Of a DNA stretch of 64,000 nucleotides, positions 7,686 through 16,081 are shown one piece after another. Position 1 is the stretch's first letter. Each line of letters begins with the position of its first letter. Source of the DNA: Bacteroides gallinarum DSM 18171 = JCM 13658 (GTDB lineage Bacteria; Bacteroidota; Bacteroidia; Bacteroidales; Bacteroidaceae); contig NZ_KB894120.1 of NCBI RefSeq assembly GCF_000374365.1, forward strand, positions 1 to 64,000, written 5' to 3'. The position numbers were made by a program, and so were the translations under genes. The notes below the pieces were generated by a model. It was not told where the DNA came from. It ran no database searches and worked only from the letters and a program-made list of their open reading frames with translations.

Positions 7686-8501
7686 TTATTTTTTATATTT
7701 CAAATCATATTTGATAACCATATCCAACAGAGTGATAGAAGAGTCTTCCATGTCGCTGGTCAGAGCTTCAATCTTAGACAGGATATAGTTATAGAATACC
7801 TGGAGAATCAAGGCAACAATCAAACCGAAGATAGTCGTAATCAAGGCAACCTTCATACCACCTGCTACAACCGTCGGAGAGATATCACCTACCTGTTGGA
7901 TTTTATCAAATGCCTGCACCATACCGATTACAGTACCCAAGAATCCCAATGACGGAGCCATTGCAATGAACAGCGTAATCCAGGAGCAACCCTTTTCCAG
8001 GTAACCGGCCTGTACGCCACCGTAAGAAACAACAGACTTTTCAACAACATCGATACCCTGGTCGATTCTCATCAAACCTTGATAGTAGATAGAAGCGATA
8101 GGACCTCTGGTGTTACGTGCGATGTCTTTAGCAGCCTCAACGTCTCCTTTTTCCAAAGCAGCCTCGATAGCGGCGATGAACTTCTTGGTATTGATTTCTG
8201 CCAAGCTCAGATAGATGATACGTTCGATACAGAAAGCAAGACCGATAACCAATGCTATGGCAACGAAACTCATAAAGAATGCAGAACCTTCAATAAATTT
8301 CGTTTTCAGTTCTTTGTGGATACCACCTTCTTCTGCTTCGATAGTAGCAGGAGCAGCAGCTTCATCGGCAGGAGCTGCTTGTGCTGCAGGAGCAGCTTGT
8401 TCTGTTTGTTCAGCGGCAGGAGCATCTTGAGCCTGAGCAAGTTGAGTTGAGCCAAATGTTAAGACTCCCATCACAGCAACAATTGCAAATAACTTTTTCA
8501 T
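7686..8501 (-). CDS. exbB: ExbB/TolQ/MotA family proton channel protein with extended N-terminus
   Basis: A 271-residue ExbB-type protein. It opens with a signal-peptide-like helix (residues 1-24, ending LAQAQ) and an Ala/Pro/Glu-rich segment (about 25-60) not found in E. coli ExbB, then has three membrane helices (about 75-97, 172-200, 215-240). The signature TVIGMVQAFDKIQQVGDISPTVVAGGM is seen within the second and third helices. It forms the pentameric proton channel with ExbD. A tRNA-Ser gene lies 80 bases upstream on the same strand. Confidence 0.93.
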   Translation of the reverse strand: MKKLFAIVAVMGVLTFGSTQLAQAQDAPAAEQTEQAAPAAQAAPADEAAAPATIEAEEGGIHKELKTKFIEGSAFFMSFVAIALVIGLAFCIERIIYLSLAEINTKKFIAAIEAALEKGDVEAAKDIARNTRGPIASIYYQGLMRIDQGIDVVEKSVVSYGGVQAGYLEKGCSWITLFIAMAPSLGFLGTVIGMVQAFDKIQQVGDISPTVVAGGMKVALITTIFGLIVALILQVFYNYILSKIEALTSDMEDSSITLLDMVIKYDLKYKK

Positions 8502-8581
8502 TGTGTGTCTAATTTTTAAGATTAATTAATTAAATTACTTATTATGTTTATTTATTGTTCTTCTTCTATCTTAAACATCCG

Positions 8582-8669
8582 CGGAGAGACGGGGATTCGA
8601 ACCCCGGATACCCTTTAGGGGTATACACGCTTTCCAGGCGTGCCTCTTCAACCACTCGAGCATCTCTCC
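8582..8669 (-). tRNA. tRNA-Ser (anticodon GGA)
   Basis: On the minus strand the sequence folds as a class II tRNA. The acceptor stem GGAGAGA pairs with TCTCTCC, and the anticodon loop is CTGGAAA (anticodon GGA, reading UCC/UCU). A long variable arm (TATACCCCTAAAGGGTAT) and the T arm CGGGGTTCGAATCCCCG follow. The discriminator base is G. The CCA end is not encoded. It is 88 nt long. Confidence 0.97.
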
Positions 8670-8833
8670 AAATAGACGCCTTTCCTCGAAATCGGGTGCA
8701 AATTACAAAAAAAATGCGAACCCCAAGCGTTTTCAGCTACAAATGTATTCTTTTTTTTGTTCTTCCACAGCATTCTCAAAGTTTTATCCGCAATAAAATC
8801 TCAAAATTAATAAACTTTAAAATCTTCGAAACG

Positions 8834-9613
8834 TTATTTGAGCATTCCAAACACTTTTAAAGCATTTTCAGAGGTGATGCAAGCTACTTCTTCGGGCTGC
8901 TTTCCGTATATCCCGGCCACTTTTAACAGAGTATCCTTTACATTCGCACTCTCGTTTCTTTTCCCCCGGTTCGGTACGGGAGTAAGATAAGGAGAGTCGG
9001 TTTCGAGGACTATCCGGTTTAAGGGAACACCCAGCAAAACCTCCGGTAAGTCCGACTTTTTAAATGTCACCACCCCGTTGATTCCGATATAGAAACCGGC
9101 AAACTCCAACAACCGGTGCGCCTCTTCCAGCGTCCCCGTGAAACTGTGGAAGATACCCCTCAGGGGAGACGATTTATAAGGTTCCAACACATTATATATA
9201 TAATCGAAAGCCTCGCGGCAATGGATAACTACGGGCAACCCGTACTCCAACGCCCACTGCACCTGCTGTTCGAAAACCAGCAACTGTTCTTTCAAGAATG
9301 TCCTGTCCCAGTAAAGGTCTATCCCGATTTCACCGATTGCCACATAATTATCCGGCATCGCCAGACGTTCGGCCACAACCGCCAGCTCCTCCTTGTACCC
9401 GGTATCCACGGAAGTCGGATGCAGCCCTATCATCGGGAAGCAATAACCCTTATACTCCTCACACACACGGAGCATGGGCTCTACGGTCGTGCTGTCGATA
9501 TTGGGCATAAAGATATGGGTTACCCCCGCCGCCTGCGCACGCGCTATCACTTGCGGCAAATCATCCCGGAACTCGTCCAGGAAAAGGTGGGAATGCGAAT
9601 CGACTAACCTCAT
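8834..9613 (-). CDS. tatD: TatD family metal-dependent deoxyribonuclease
   Basis: A 259-residue TIM-barrel hydrolase. Metal ligands are visible in DSHSHL (residues 4-9), GEIGID, VIHCREA, FHSFTG and ETDSPYL, matching the TatD order. Family members are 3'-5' exonucleases acting in DNA repair. Its start overlaps the stop of the upstream unknown gene by four bases, so the two are translationally coupled. Confidence 0.95.
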   Translation of the reverse strand: MRLVDSHSHLFLDEFRDDLPQVIARAQAAGVTHIFMPNIDSTTVEPMLRVCEEYKGYCFPMIGLHPTSVDTGYKEELAVVAERLAMPDNYVAIGEIGIDLYWDRTFLKEQLLVFEQQVQWALEYGLPVVIHCREAFDYIYNVLEPYKSSPLRGIFHSFTGTLEEAHRLLEFAGFYIGINGVVTFKKSDLPEVLLGVPLNRIVLETDSPYLTPVPNRGKRNESANVKDTLLKVAGIYGKQPEEVACITSENALKVFGMLK

Positions 9614-10323
9614 TGCGCTATTTCCTCTTTTTCTTTTTCACCGGTACGGTAATAGTAAATCAGGCCGTAGTCGCGGCATAAATCCAACCGCTTCTCGTTG
9701 GGTAGCACCTTTTCGTATTTCCGCTCCACCTGGTTCCAGATATCCAAAATCAGGGCATCGGCATCGGCGCGCATGGAAGCGAGAGTTTCCAGGCTGCGGG
9801 CAGTCAAAGTCTGCAAGTTCTTCTGCTTCTCATAGCTCTCCATGAAAATATCATAATGCACCCTTACTTTGGCTATCGTAGGATTATAAATAGGAATACC
9901 CCCTTGCGAAATGCGCCTGCTCTCACCGTCTACAATCTTACGTCCCCATTCGGCGAGCGCCGCCTCCGTCGATAAATCCGGCACGTTATTGTTTTTCGTA
10001 TCCAGGCCGTAATACTCCTTATGCGCCGTACGCACCTCCGAACGGATTACCGCCAGATTCAGGACTTGGATGAAATGCGATATATACAGGCGGGCAATCT
10101 TTACATTAGACTGATGTTTGCGGGCAGCCTTGGACTGACGCTCGAAACACTCCGCATAATAAGTCTGGGCAGCCTCGAATTTCATCAGGAAATTCCGGGC
10201 ATCCGTAAGTGTCTTTAAAGATACTGCCAAATCGTACACGTTATATATATCACCCTTCACGACTACGGCCTTCAACGCCCGTATCCTTGCTTGGTCTGTA
10301 TTCGGTAATCTCCTATAAGGCAT
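9610..10323 (-). CDS. Conserved hypothetical protein, mostly helical
   Basis: A 237-residue protein with no signal peptide or membrane segment. It is rich in Lys, Arg, Glu and Ala and reads as mainly alpha-helical, with heptad-like stretches near residues 50-110. I do not recognise a domain. It lies between the prenyl synthase (22 bases upstream) and tatD (4-base overlap downstream), so it belongs to that operon; nothing ties it to either reaction. Confidence 0.75.
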   Translation of the reverse strand: MPYRRLPNTDQARIRALKAVVVKGDIYNVYDLAVSLKTLTDARNFLMKFEAAQTYYAECFERQSKAARKHQSNVKIARLYISHFIQVLNLAVIRSEVRTAHKEYYGLDTKNNNVPDLSTEAALAEWGRKIVDGESRRISQGGIPIYNPTIAKVRVHYDIFMESYEKQKNLQTLTARSLETLASMRADADALILDIWNQVERKYEKVLPNEKRLDLCRDYGLIYYYRTGEKEKEEIAQ

Positions 10324-10345
10324 TTCTAATCGGATTAATTATGAG

Positions 10346-11320
10346 TTACACTTCCCGGTACATCAGATTTTCAATAAGTTTTCCAAGTTCGGTTTTCTTC
10401 CCGTCCGCCACACTCACGGCAGCCAGGCTCTCCATTGCCTTGTTGCTATATTCCACCATTTTATTCTCGCATAAACCCTTGACGCCTATCCGGTTATACA
10501 AGCCGGTTACCGCGGCAATCTTCTCCGCCGGTTCGAACTCCGCTGCATTTATCCAATGCTCCAATTGCTGCAACTGCTCCTTGTCCGCATGCTCCAATGC
10601 CTTAATCAGCATGTACGTCTTTTTGTTGCACAGAATATCCCCTCCTATATTTTTTCCGAAGACAGCAACGTCGCCATACACATCCAGCCAGTCGTCCTTC
10701 AGTTGAAAAGCCACTCCCATATTCATACCGAAATCATACAGGCGCCCTGCATCGTCTGCGGAAGCGCCGCCCAGCAGCGCACCGATTTTCAGGCTTGCCG
10801 CCAGCAGGACGGAGGTCTTCAGGCGAATCATCTCCAGGTACTCCTCCTCCTTCACATCATTGCGTTTCTCGAACTCCATATCCATTTGCTGTCCCTCGCA
10901 TATTTCGAGAGCAGTGAGGCTGAACAAATCCATGACCTCTTTCAAATGCTCCACCGGACACTGCGCCATAAACTGGTAAGCCAACACCAGCATGGCATCG
11001 CCCGAAAGGATAGCCGCATTGTCATTCCACACCTTATGCACGGTTTCCTTGCCGCGGCGTTTATCGGCGCGGTCCATTAAATCGTCATGCAGCAACGTAT
11101 AGTTATGATATACCTCGATACCCGTTGCCGGCGAAAATATGGAGACTACATCCTCCTTATAAAGATTATAAGCCATTAGCATCAGTACGGGGCGAATCCG
11201 CTTTCCACCCATTGACAAGACATAGGTAACGGGGTCATACAGACCTTTCGGGGTACGGACAAACTGCAAACCTGCAATATGGGAATTTATTTTTTCGAGA
11301 AGTTCGGAAGCTGTAAACAT
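10346..11320 (-). CDS. Polyprenyl synthetase family protein (likely FPP/GGPP-type)
   Basis: A 324-residue trans-prenyltransferase. The first aspartate-rich motif is D79-D80-L-M-D83, followed by KRRG, and the second is D209-D210-W-L-D213. These bind the Mg-diphosphates. The residue five before the first motif is Tyr74. Family knowledge: a bulky aromatic here limits chain length, while octaprenyl synthases have Ala. A short product (FPP or GGPP) is therefore more likely, but not proven. The enzyme uses precursors supplied by the IspH encoded at 13058. Confidence 0.9.
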   Translation of the reverse strand: MFTASELLEKINSHIAGLQFVRTPKGLYDPVTYVLSMGGKRIRPVLMLMAYNLYKEDVVSIFSPATGIEVYHNYTLLHDDLMDRADKRRGKETVHKVWNDNAAILSGDAMLVLAYQFMAQCPVEHLKEVMDLFSLTALEICEGQQMDMEFEKRNDVKEEEYLEMIRLKTSVLLAASLKIGALLGGASADDAGRLYDFGMNMGVAFQLKDDWLDVYGDVAVFGKNIGGDILCNKKTYMLIKALEHADKEQLQQLEHWINAAEFEPAEKIAAVTGLYNRIGVKGLCENKMVEYSNKAMESLAAVSVADGKKTELGKLIENLMYREV

Positions 11321-11350
11321 AAGTATTTCAATTTAGGAATGGCAGGGAAT

Positions 11351-11380
11351 AAAAAGAGGCTGCCTAAAAGCAGCCTCTTT
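11351..11380 (-). terminator. Intrinsic terminator of tonB
   Basis: Perfect 11-bp arms at 11353-11363 and 11370-11380 around CTAAAA, with a T run on the minus strand. It sits 19 bases beyond the tonB stop. Confidence 0.85.
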
Positions 11381-11398
11381 ATGCTATGGATAATTTTA

Positions 11399-12085
11399 TT
11401 ACTGCAATCGGAACATTACAGGCACTGTGTACTTCACACGTACCGCTTTACCGCGCTGCATACCCGGTTTCCATTTCGGCATCGAGCTAATCACACGGAT
11501 AGCCTCCTTATCCAGGTACGGGTCAACGCCTCTAAGCACTTTGGCATCTACGATACTACCGTCCTTGTTAACGACGAACTGTACGGTAACACGGCCTTGC
11601 GTACCGTTTTCCTGGGCGATAGTAGGATATTTGATATTCTTGCTCAGATACTGCATCAAGCCTGCCATACCGCCATTGGGAAATTCGGGCATCTGTTCTA
11701 CCACCTCGAAGATAGTCTGTTCTTCCGGTTCCTCTTCTTCAACGGCTACGGGCACATACTTGATTTCCACCGCCTGGTTGGTTTCCTCAGACGTAGCGAT
11801 AGTAGTTTCCTCTACATCGGCATCATCGTCCACGATTGTCAGGGTTTCTGCAATCGAAGGAGCCTCGGGAGGGGGAGGAGCAATCTGCTCGGGTTGTTCC
11901 GTAATAGGAATGATTTCCTCTTCAAATACAAGGTCGGTAATAGCCTGGCTCGTATCAATCTTGATATCACGCTTAGTCCATTCGAATGCGACGAACATAA
12001 ACGCGAGCACAATCACGTAACCGACGAGCAGCCAAGTTGACTTTTTATTCTCCAAGTCTGCCTTAGGTGTCTTTTTAATTTCCAT
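11399..12085 (-). CDS. TonB family energy transducer
   Basis: A 228-residue TonB protein. It has a short cytoplasmic N-terminus, one membrane helix (about residues 17-35), an acidic Pro/Glu periplasmic linker (about 50-130) and the C-terminal TonB domain (about 135-228: FPNGGMAGLMQYLSKNIKYP then GRVTVQFVVNKDGSI). It passes energy from ExbB/ExbD to outer-membrane receptors. It is a single-gene unit between its own -7 box and terminator. Confidence 0.93.
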   Translation of the reverse strand: MEIKKTPKADLENKKSTWLLVGYVIVLAFMFVAFEWTKRDIKIDTSQAITDLVFEEEIIPITEQPEQIAPPPPEAPSIAETLTIVDDDADVEETTIATSEETNQAVEIKYVPVAVEEEEPEEQTIFEVVEQMPEFPNGGMAGLMQYLSKNIKYPTIAQENGTQGRVTVQFVVNKDGSIVDAKVLRGVDPYLDKEAIRVISSMPKWKPGMQRGKAVRVKYTVPVMFRLQ

Positions 12086-12121
12086 AATTTATAATATAAT
12101 TTTAGTGTTTCTCATTTGTGG

Positions 12122-12129
12122 CAAATATA
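12122..12129 (-). promoter_or_regulatory. -7 box (TATATTTG) for tonB
   Basis: Consensus match on the minus strand 37 bases upstream of the tonB ATG. Confidence 0.55.
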
Positions 12130-12264
12130 GTACTTTTCCCACGATTGTTCTTGCTTAGCTGTGTTTTTTTACACAATAAGCGGTGCATTTTCATTTTTTT
12201 AATTCTTCAAAAGCCTTCATCTGCTTTTGTGCCACAAATGTAACGAGATATTTTAAAAATACCG

Positions 12265-12272
12265 TATCTTTG
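12265..12272 (+). promoter_or_regulatory. -7 box (TATCTTTG) for cmk-ispH
   Basis: Consensus match giving a leader of about 75 bases before the cmk ATG. The 267-base gap between tonB and cmk holds only this and the divergent tonB promoter. Confidence 0.55.
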
Positions 12273-12352
12273 GCAAGAATTTTAAACGAAACATTCAAAT
12301 TTTCCTGTCCGGAAGAATATTTCTATATAAATATAGTATAAAATCTTTCCAT

Positions 12353-13042
12353 ATGAAAAAGATAACAATCGCAATCGACGGCTTTTCCTCCTGCGGAAAA
12401 AGCACAATGGCCAAAGACCTTGCCCGCGAGATAGGCTACATATACATAGACAGCGGAGCCATGTACCGCGCCGTTACCCTATACAGCATGGAGAACGGGC
12501 TGTTTACAGATAACGGCATCGATACGGAGGAGCTGAAAAAGCAGATTAAGGATATCCGCATATCCTTCCGGCTGAACCCGGAGACGGGCTGCCCCGACAC
12601 CTACCTGAACGGCGTCAACGTAGAGCGGAAAATCCGTACAATGGAAGTGTCGTCGCACGTCAGCCCTATCGCAGCCCTGGATTTCGTGCGCGAAGCCATG
12701 GTAGCCCAACAGCAGGAAATGGGAAAAGCCAAAGGAATCGTAATGGACGGCCGCGACATCGGCACGACGGTATTTCCGGATGCCGAACTGAAGATTTTCG
12801 TAACGGCATCCCCCGAAATCCGCGCCCAGCGCAGGTATGAGGAACTAAAGGCGAAAGGCGAGGAAGCCGGCTTCGACGAAATCCTGGAAAACGTGAAACA
12901 ACGGGATTACATCGACCAGAACAGGACGGTAAGCCCGCTCCGCAAGGCGGACGACGCATTGCTGCTGGACAATAGCCACATGACTATTTCCCAACAAAAA
13001 GAATGGCTGGCAGAACAGTTCGACAAGATTTGCAAAGCATAA
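12353..13042 (+). CDS. cmk: Cytidylate kinase
   Basis: Phosphorylates CMP and dCMP with ATP. The 229-residue protein has the P-loop GFSSCGKST (residues 9-17), the nucleotide-binding [11 protein letters not shown] block, [23 protein letters not shown] and the RxxRD-type lid ([20 protein letters not shown]). Length and order match bacterial Cmk. ispH follows after 15 bases. Confidence 0.96.
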   Translation: MKKITIAIDGFSSCGKSTMAKDLAREIGYIYIDSGAMYRAVTLYSMENGLFTDNGIDTEELKKQIKDIRISFRLNPETGCPDTYLNGVNVERKIRTMEVSSHVSPIAALDFVREAMVAQQQEMGKAKGIVMDGRDIGTTVFPDAELKIFVTASPEIRAQRRYEELKAKGEEAGFDEILENVKQRDYIDQNRTVSPLRKADDALLLDNSHMTISQQKEWLAEQFDKICKA

Positions 13043-13057
13043 CCTAAACCCAGCGAT

Positions 13058-13921
13058 ATGGCAAAAGTAGAAATAGACGAAGGCTCCGGTTTCTGCTTCG
13101 GAGTAGTAACCGCAATTCGTAAAGCCGAAGAAGAACTGGCAAAGGGCGGAACATTATACTGCCTGGGAGACATCGTGCACAACAGCCGCGAGGTGGAACG
13201 GCTGAAAGCCATGGGACTGATTACCGTCAACCACGAGGAGTTCCGCCGCCTGCACGACACCAAAGTACTGCTGCGCGCCCACGGCGAACCACCCGAGACA
13301 TACCAGACCGCCAAGCGGAACAACATCGAAATTATCGACGCCACCTGCCCGGTGGTACTCCGCCTGCAAAAGAAAATAAAGCAGGAATACACCCTGGAAA
13401 GCAACGAAGAGAAGCAAATCGTCATATACGGAAAAAACGGGCATGCCGAAGTACTGGGCTTAGTGGGACAGACCACAGGGAAAGCAATCGTGATAGAGAA
13501 GCTGGAAGAAGCACGGCTGCTGGATTTCAGCAAAAGCATACGCCTTTACTCGCAAACCACCAAGTCGCTGGACGAATTCCAGAAGATAGTGGCGTACATC
13601 AAGGAACACATATCCCCGGAAGTCACCTTCGAATACTACGACACCATATGCCGGCAAGTAGCCAACCGCATTCCCAATATCCGCAAGTTCGCCTCATCGC
13701 ACGACTTGATATTTTTTGTCAGCGGCAAGAAAAGCTCCAACGGCAAAATCCTGTTCAACGAATGCAGAAAAGTCAATCCGAACTCGCACCTGATAGACAG
13801 TGCGCAGGAAATAGACAACCGGTTGCTCGCCGGAGCGGAGTCCATAGGCATATGCGGAGCCACTTCTACCCCTAAATGGCTGATGGAAGAAATATCCGAA
13901 GCCATAAAATCGCGAATTTAA
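13058..13921 (+). CDS. ispH: 4-hydroxy-3-methylbut-2-enyl diphosphate reductase
   Basis: Last enzyme of the non-mevalonate isoprenoid pathway, making IPP and DMAPP. The 287-residue protein has the three conserved [4Fe-4S] cysteines, in GFCFGV (Cys13), DATCPVV and DTICRQVANR. It also has the RAHGEPP diphosphate-binding histidine and the SSNGK and TSTPKWL blocks. It lacks the C-terminal S1-domain extension seen in some anaerobes. It is likely co-transcribed with cmk. Confidence 0.96.
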   Translation: MAKVEIDEGSGFCFGVVTAIRKAEEELAKGGTLYCLGDIVHNSREVERLKAMGLITVNHEEFRRLHDTKVLLRAHGEPPETYQTAKRNNIEIIDATCPVVLRLQKKIKQEYTLESNEEKQIVIYGKNGHAEVLGLVGQTTGKAIVIEKLEEARLLDFSKSIRLYSQTTKSLDEFQKIVAYIKEHISPEVTFEYYDTICRQVANRIPNIRKFASSHDLIFFVSGKKSSNGKILFNECRKVNPNSHLIDSAQEIDNRLLAGAESIGICGATSTPKWLMEEISEAIKSRI

Positions 13922-13932
13922 AAAGCTTTTGT

Positions 13933-13940
13933 TATCTTTG
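13933..13940 (+). promoter_or_regulatory. -7 box (TATCTTTG) for pfkA
   Basis: Consensus match between the ispH stop and the pfkA ATG, so pfkA has its own promoter. Confidence 0.55.
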
Positions 13941-13986
13941 CCGACGTATTTTAAGGTAATTATTAATACTAAATAAGGAGATTGTC

Positions 13987-14967
13987 ATGGGAACAATTAA
14001 GTGTATCGGTATTTTAACTTCAGGAGGCGACGCTCCGGGAATGAACGCAGCTATCCGTGCAGTGACACGTGCAGCTATCTACAACGGGCTCCGGGTAAAA
14101 GGAATATACAGAGGTTACAAAGGTCTGGTAACCGGTGAAATCAAGGAATTCAAAAGCCAGAACGTAAGCAACATCATCCAGCAGGGCGGTACGATTTTAA
14201 AAACGGCGCGCTGCAAGGAGTTCACCACCCCCGAAGGACGCCAGATTGCGTATGACAATATGCAGAAAGAGGGCATCGACGCCCTGGTGGTTATCGGCGG
14301 CGACGGCTCTTTGACGGGAGCACGCATTTTTGCGCAAGAGTTCGACGTACCCTGCATCGGGTTGCCGGGAACTATCGACAACGACCTTTACGGAACGGAC
14401 ACCACTATCGGCTACGACACCGCCCTGAATACAATCCTGGATGCGGTGGATAAAATCCGTGATACGGCAACCTCTCACGAGCGTCTTTTCTTCGTTGAAG
14501 TCATGGGACGCGACGCCGGTTTCCTCGCCCTGAACGGAGCTATCGCTTCCGGAGCCGAGGCAGCCATTATTCCGGAATTCAGTACGGAAGTAGACCAGTT
14601 GGAAGAATTCATCAAGAACGGTTTCCGCAAGTCCAAGAACAGCAGTATCGTGCTCGTTGCCGAAAGCGAACTGACGGGCGGCGCCATGCACTATGCGGAA
14701 CGCGTGAAGAACGAATATCCCCAGTACGACGTGCGCGTCACCATTCTCGGCCACCTGCAACGTGGCGGCAGCCCTACGGCACACGACCGTATCCTTGCCA
14801 GCCGCTTAGGAGCCGCCGCAATAGACGCTATTATGGAGGGACAGCGCAATGTGATGATTGGTATAGACCACGACGAAGTGGTTTACGTGCCTTTCACCAA
14901 AGCTATCAAGAATGACAAGCCGATAAAGAAAGACCTGGTCAATGTATTGAGAGCGCTTTCCATTTAA
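13987..14967 (+). CDS. pfkA: ATP-dependent 6-phosphofructokinase
   Basis: Phosphorylates fructose 6-phosphate in glycolysis. The 326-residue protein has [19 protein letters not shown] (nucleotide binding, residues about 7-25), GGDGSLTGA, the catalytic [19 protein letters not shown], the [10 protein letters not shown] block and [15 protein letters not shown]. The glycine after GGDG (ATP type) rather than an Asp points to ATP, not diphosphate, as donor; this is family knowledge. It is a stand-alone gene followed by a large palindromic repeat. Confidence 0.96.
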   Translation: MGTIKCIGILTSGGDAPGMNAAIRAVTRAAIYNGLRVKGIYRGYKGLVTGEIKEFKSQNVSNIIQQGGTILKTARCKEFTTPEGRQIAYDNMQKEGIDALVVIGGDGSLTGARIFAQEFDVPCIGLPGTIDNDLYGTDTTIGYDTALNTILDAVDKIRDTATSHERLFFVEVMGRDAGFLALNGAIASGAEAAIIPEFSTEVDQLEEFIKNGFRKSKNSSIVLVAESELTGGAMHYAERVKNEYPQYDVRVTILGHLQRGGSPTAHDRILASRLGAAAIDAIMEGQRNVMIGIDHDEVVYVPFTKAIKNDKPIKKDLVNVLRALSI

Positions 14968-15007
14968 GAAGGGAAGGCAGACGAATACAAAACGGAGAGG
15001 GTGTACC

Positions 15008-15176
15008 TGAGTTCACCACAGATTACACGGATTATACGGATTACCACAGATTTAAAATAGAAAATTATCTGCTTCTAAAAGGGAAGAGTTTAGATAATTA
15101 GGTAATTAAACAACTGATTATCAAGACAGAAAATCTGTAATAATCCGTATAATCTGTGTAATCTGTGGTGAACTCA
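15008..15176. repeat. Dispersed palindromic element, copy A
   Basis: Arms 15008-15043 and 15141-15176 are complementary at 35 of 36 positions. Each arm holds repeated ACAGATT/ACGGATT words with 9-10 bp spacing. The central part (about 15101-15130, on the opposite strand) resembles the central part of the element at 25681-25816, so the two are one family in opposite orientation. It lies between the convergent pfkA and SDR genes and may act as terminator for both. Confidence 0.85.
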
Positions 15177-15207
15177 AGTATATCCTCTTTGTTTTACAGT
15201 CACTTCC

Positions 15208-16047
15208 TTACAACCACCTCTCCACAATCTTCTCCGTCCTGTCCCATAACTCCCGCATCTGTACATGAGCGGTGAACTTCCCGGAAAGCGGCCTGACACG
15301 GCAACTCGCATTCAAAGTACCCGTACGCTTCCCCACCTCCTCGTCCAGCAGCAGATGAATCGCCGTTGCAGCTCCCTGCCGGGGAGTACGGATAAAAGGA
15401 CGAAAGAAAATATCCGTCAACGGGTCGAACCACATATGCATCGTTATGATATCGGTAGAAACGATGCCGGGGTCGGCAGCATTGACCGTAATGCCTTTTT
15501 CCCTGATACGGCGCGCCAGGTCTATCGTAAACAAGGTAAGCGCCAGCTTCGTATTGCTGTAAACGGGAATACGCCAGAAGCCCCCTTTCCTTCCGCGGAG
15601 AAAGAACTCCGGAAAGTCCAGGCGACCCACGGCATAAGTGCAAGACACCATATTCACGATGCGGCTCCCCGCCCGCATCAAGGGCAACAGTTTACGGGTC
15701 AGCAGATAAGGGGCGACATAATTGACGCTCACCGTACGCTCCAACCCGTCCGCCGTTATGCGGCGCTCCGTTTCCATAGTCCCCGCATTATTCATCAGCA
15801 GACCGACGGGCTCGCCACGCTCCAAAAGGGTTTCGGCAAGAGCCGCCACGGACGCAAGCGAGGACAAATCGACGCTCAACACCTCGATACATTCGTTGCC
15901 GGTATCACGCACCAGCATCCGCCTTACCTTCTCCGCCTTTTCCAGGCGGTAACAAGCCATAACAATCTTATATCCGGCATTAGCCACGGCACGCGTTATT
16001 TCCGTTCCCATACCACCGTCGGCTCCGGTTATGACAGCAAGTTCCAC
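15208..16047 (-). CDS. SDR-family oxidoreductase, candidate 3-beta-hydroxysteroid dehydrogenase
   Basis: A 279-residue classical short-chain dehydrogenase. It has the dinucleotide loop TGADGGMG (residues 8-15), NNAG, the catalytic Ser in VSCT, and the Tyr-Lys pair in YSNTK. The start is GTG at 16047, only seven codons before the TG motif, as expected for SDRs; no ATG is available upstream. It lies 34 bases after the OYE-type gene and downstream of a steroid 5-alpha-reductase family gene. In gut Bacteroidales an SDR of such a trio is reported to act as 3-beta-HSDH in isoallolithocholic acid formation. Assignment here rests on that context; the SDR family is broad. Confidence 0.82.
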   Translation of the reverse strand: MELAVITGADGGMGTEITRAVANAGYKIVMACYRLEKAEKVRRMLVRDTGNECIEVLSVDLSSLASVAALAETLLERGEPVGLLMNNAGTMETERRITADGLERTVSVNYVAPYLLTRKLLPLMRAGSRIVNMVSCTYAVGRLDFPEFFLRGRKGGFWRIPVYSNTKLALTLFTIDLARRIREKGITVNAADPGIVSTDIITMHMWFDPLTDIFFRPFIRTPRQGAATAIHLLLDEEVGKRTGTLNASCRVRPLSGKFTAHVQMRELWDRTEKIVERWL

Positions 16048-16081
16048 TTCGACAATCGATAATTTAAATTGATAACTAAAA

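Noticed and set aside
8582..8669. tRNA gene as an integration site of a genomic island
   Set aside because: No integrase, no direct repeat of the tRNA 3' end and no change in composition on either side.
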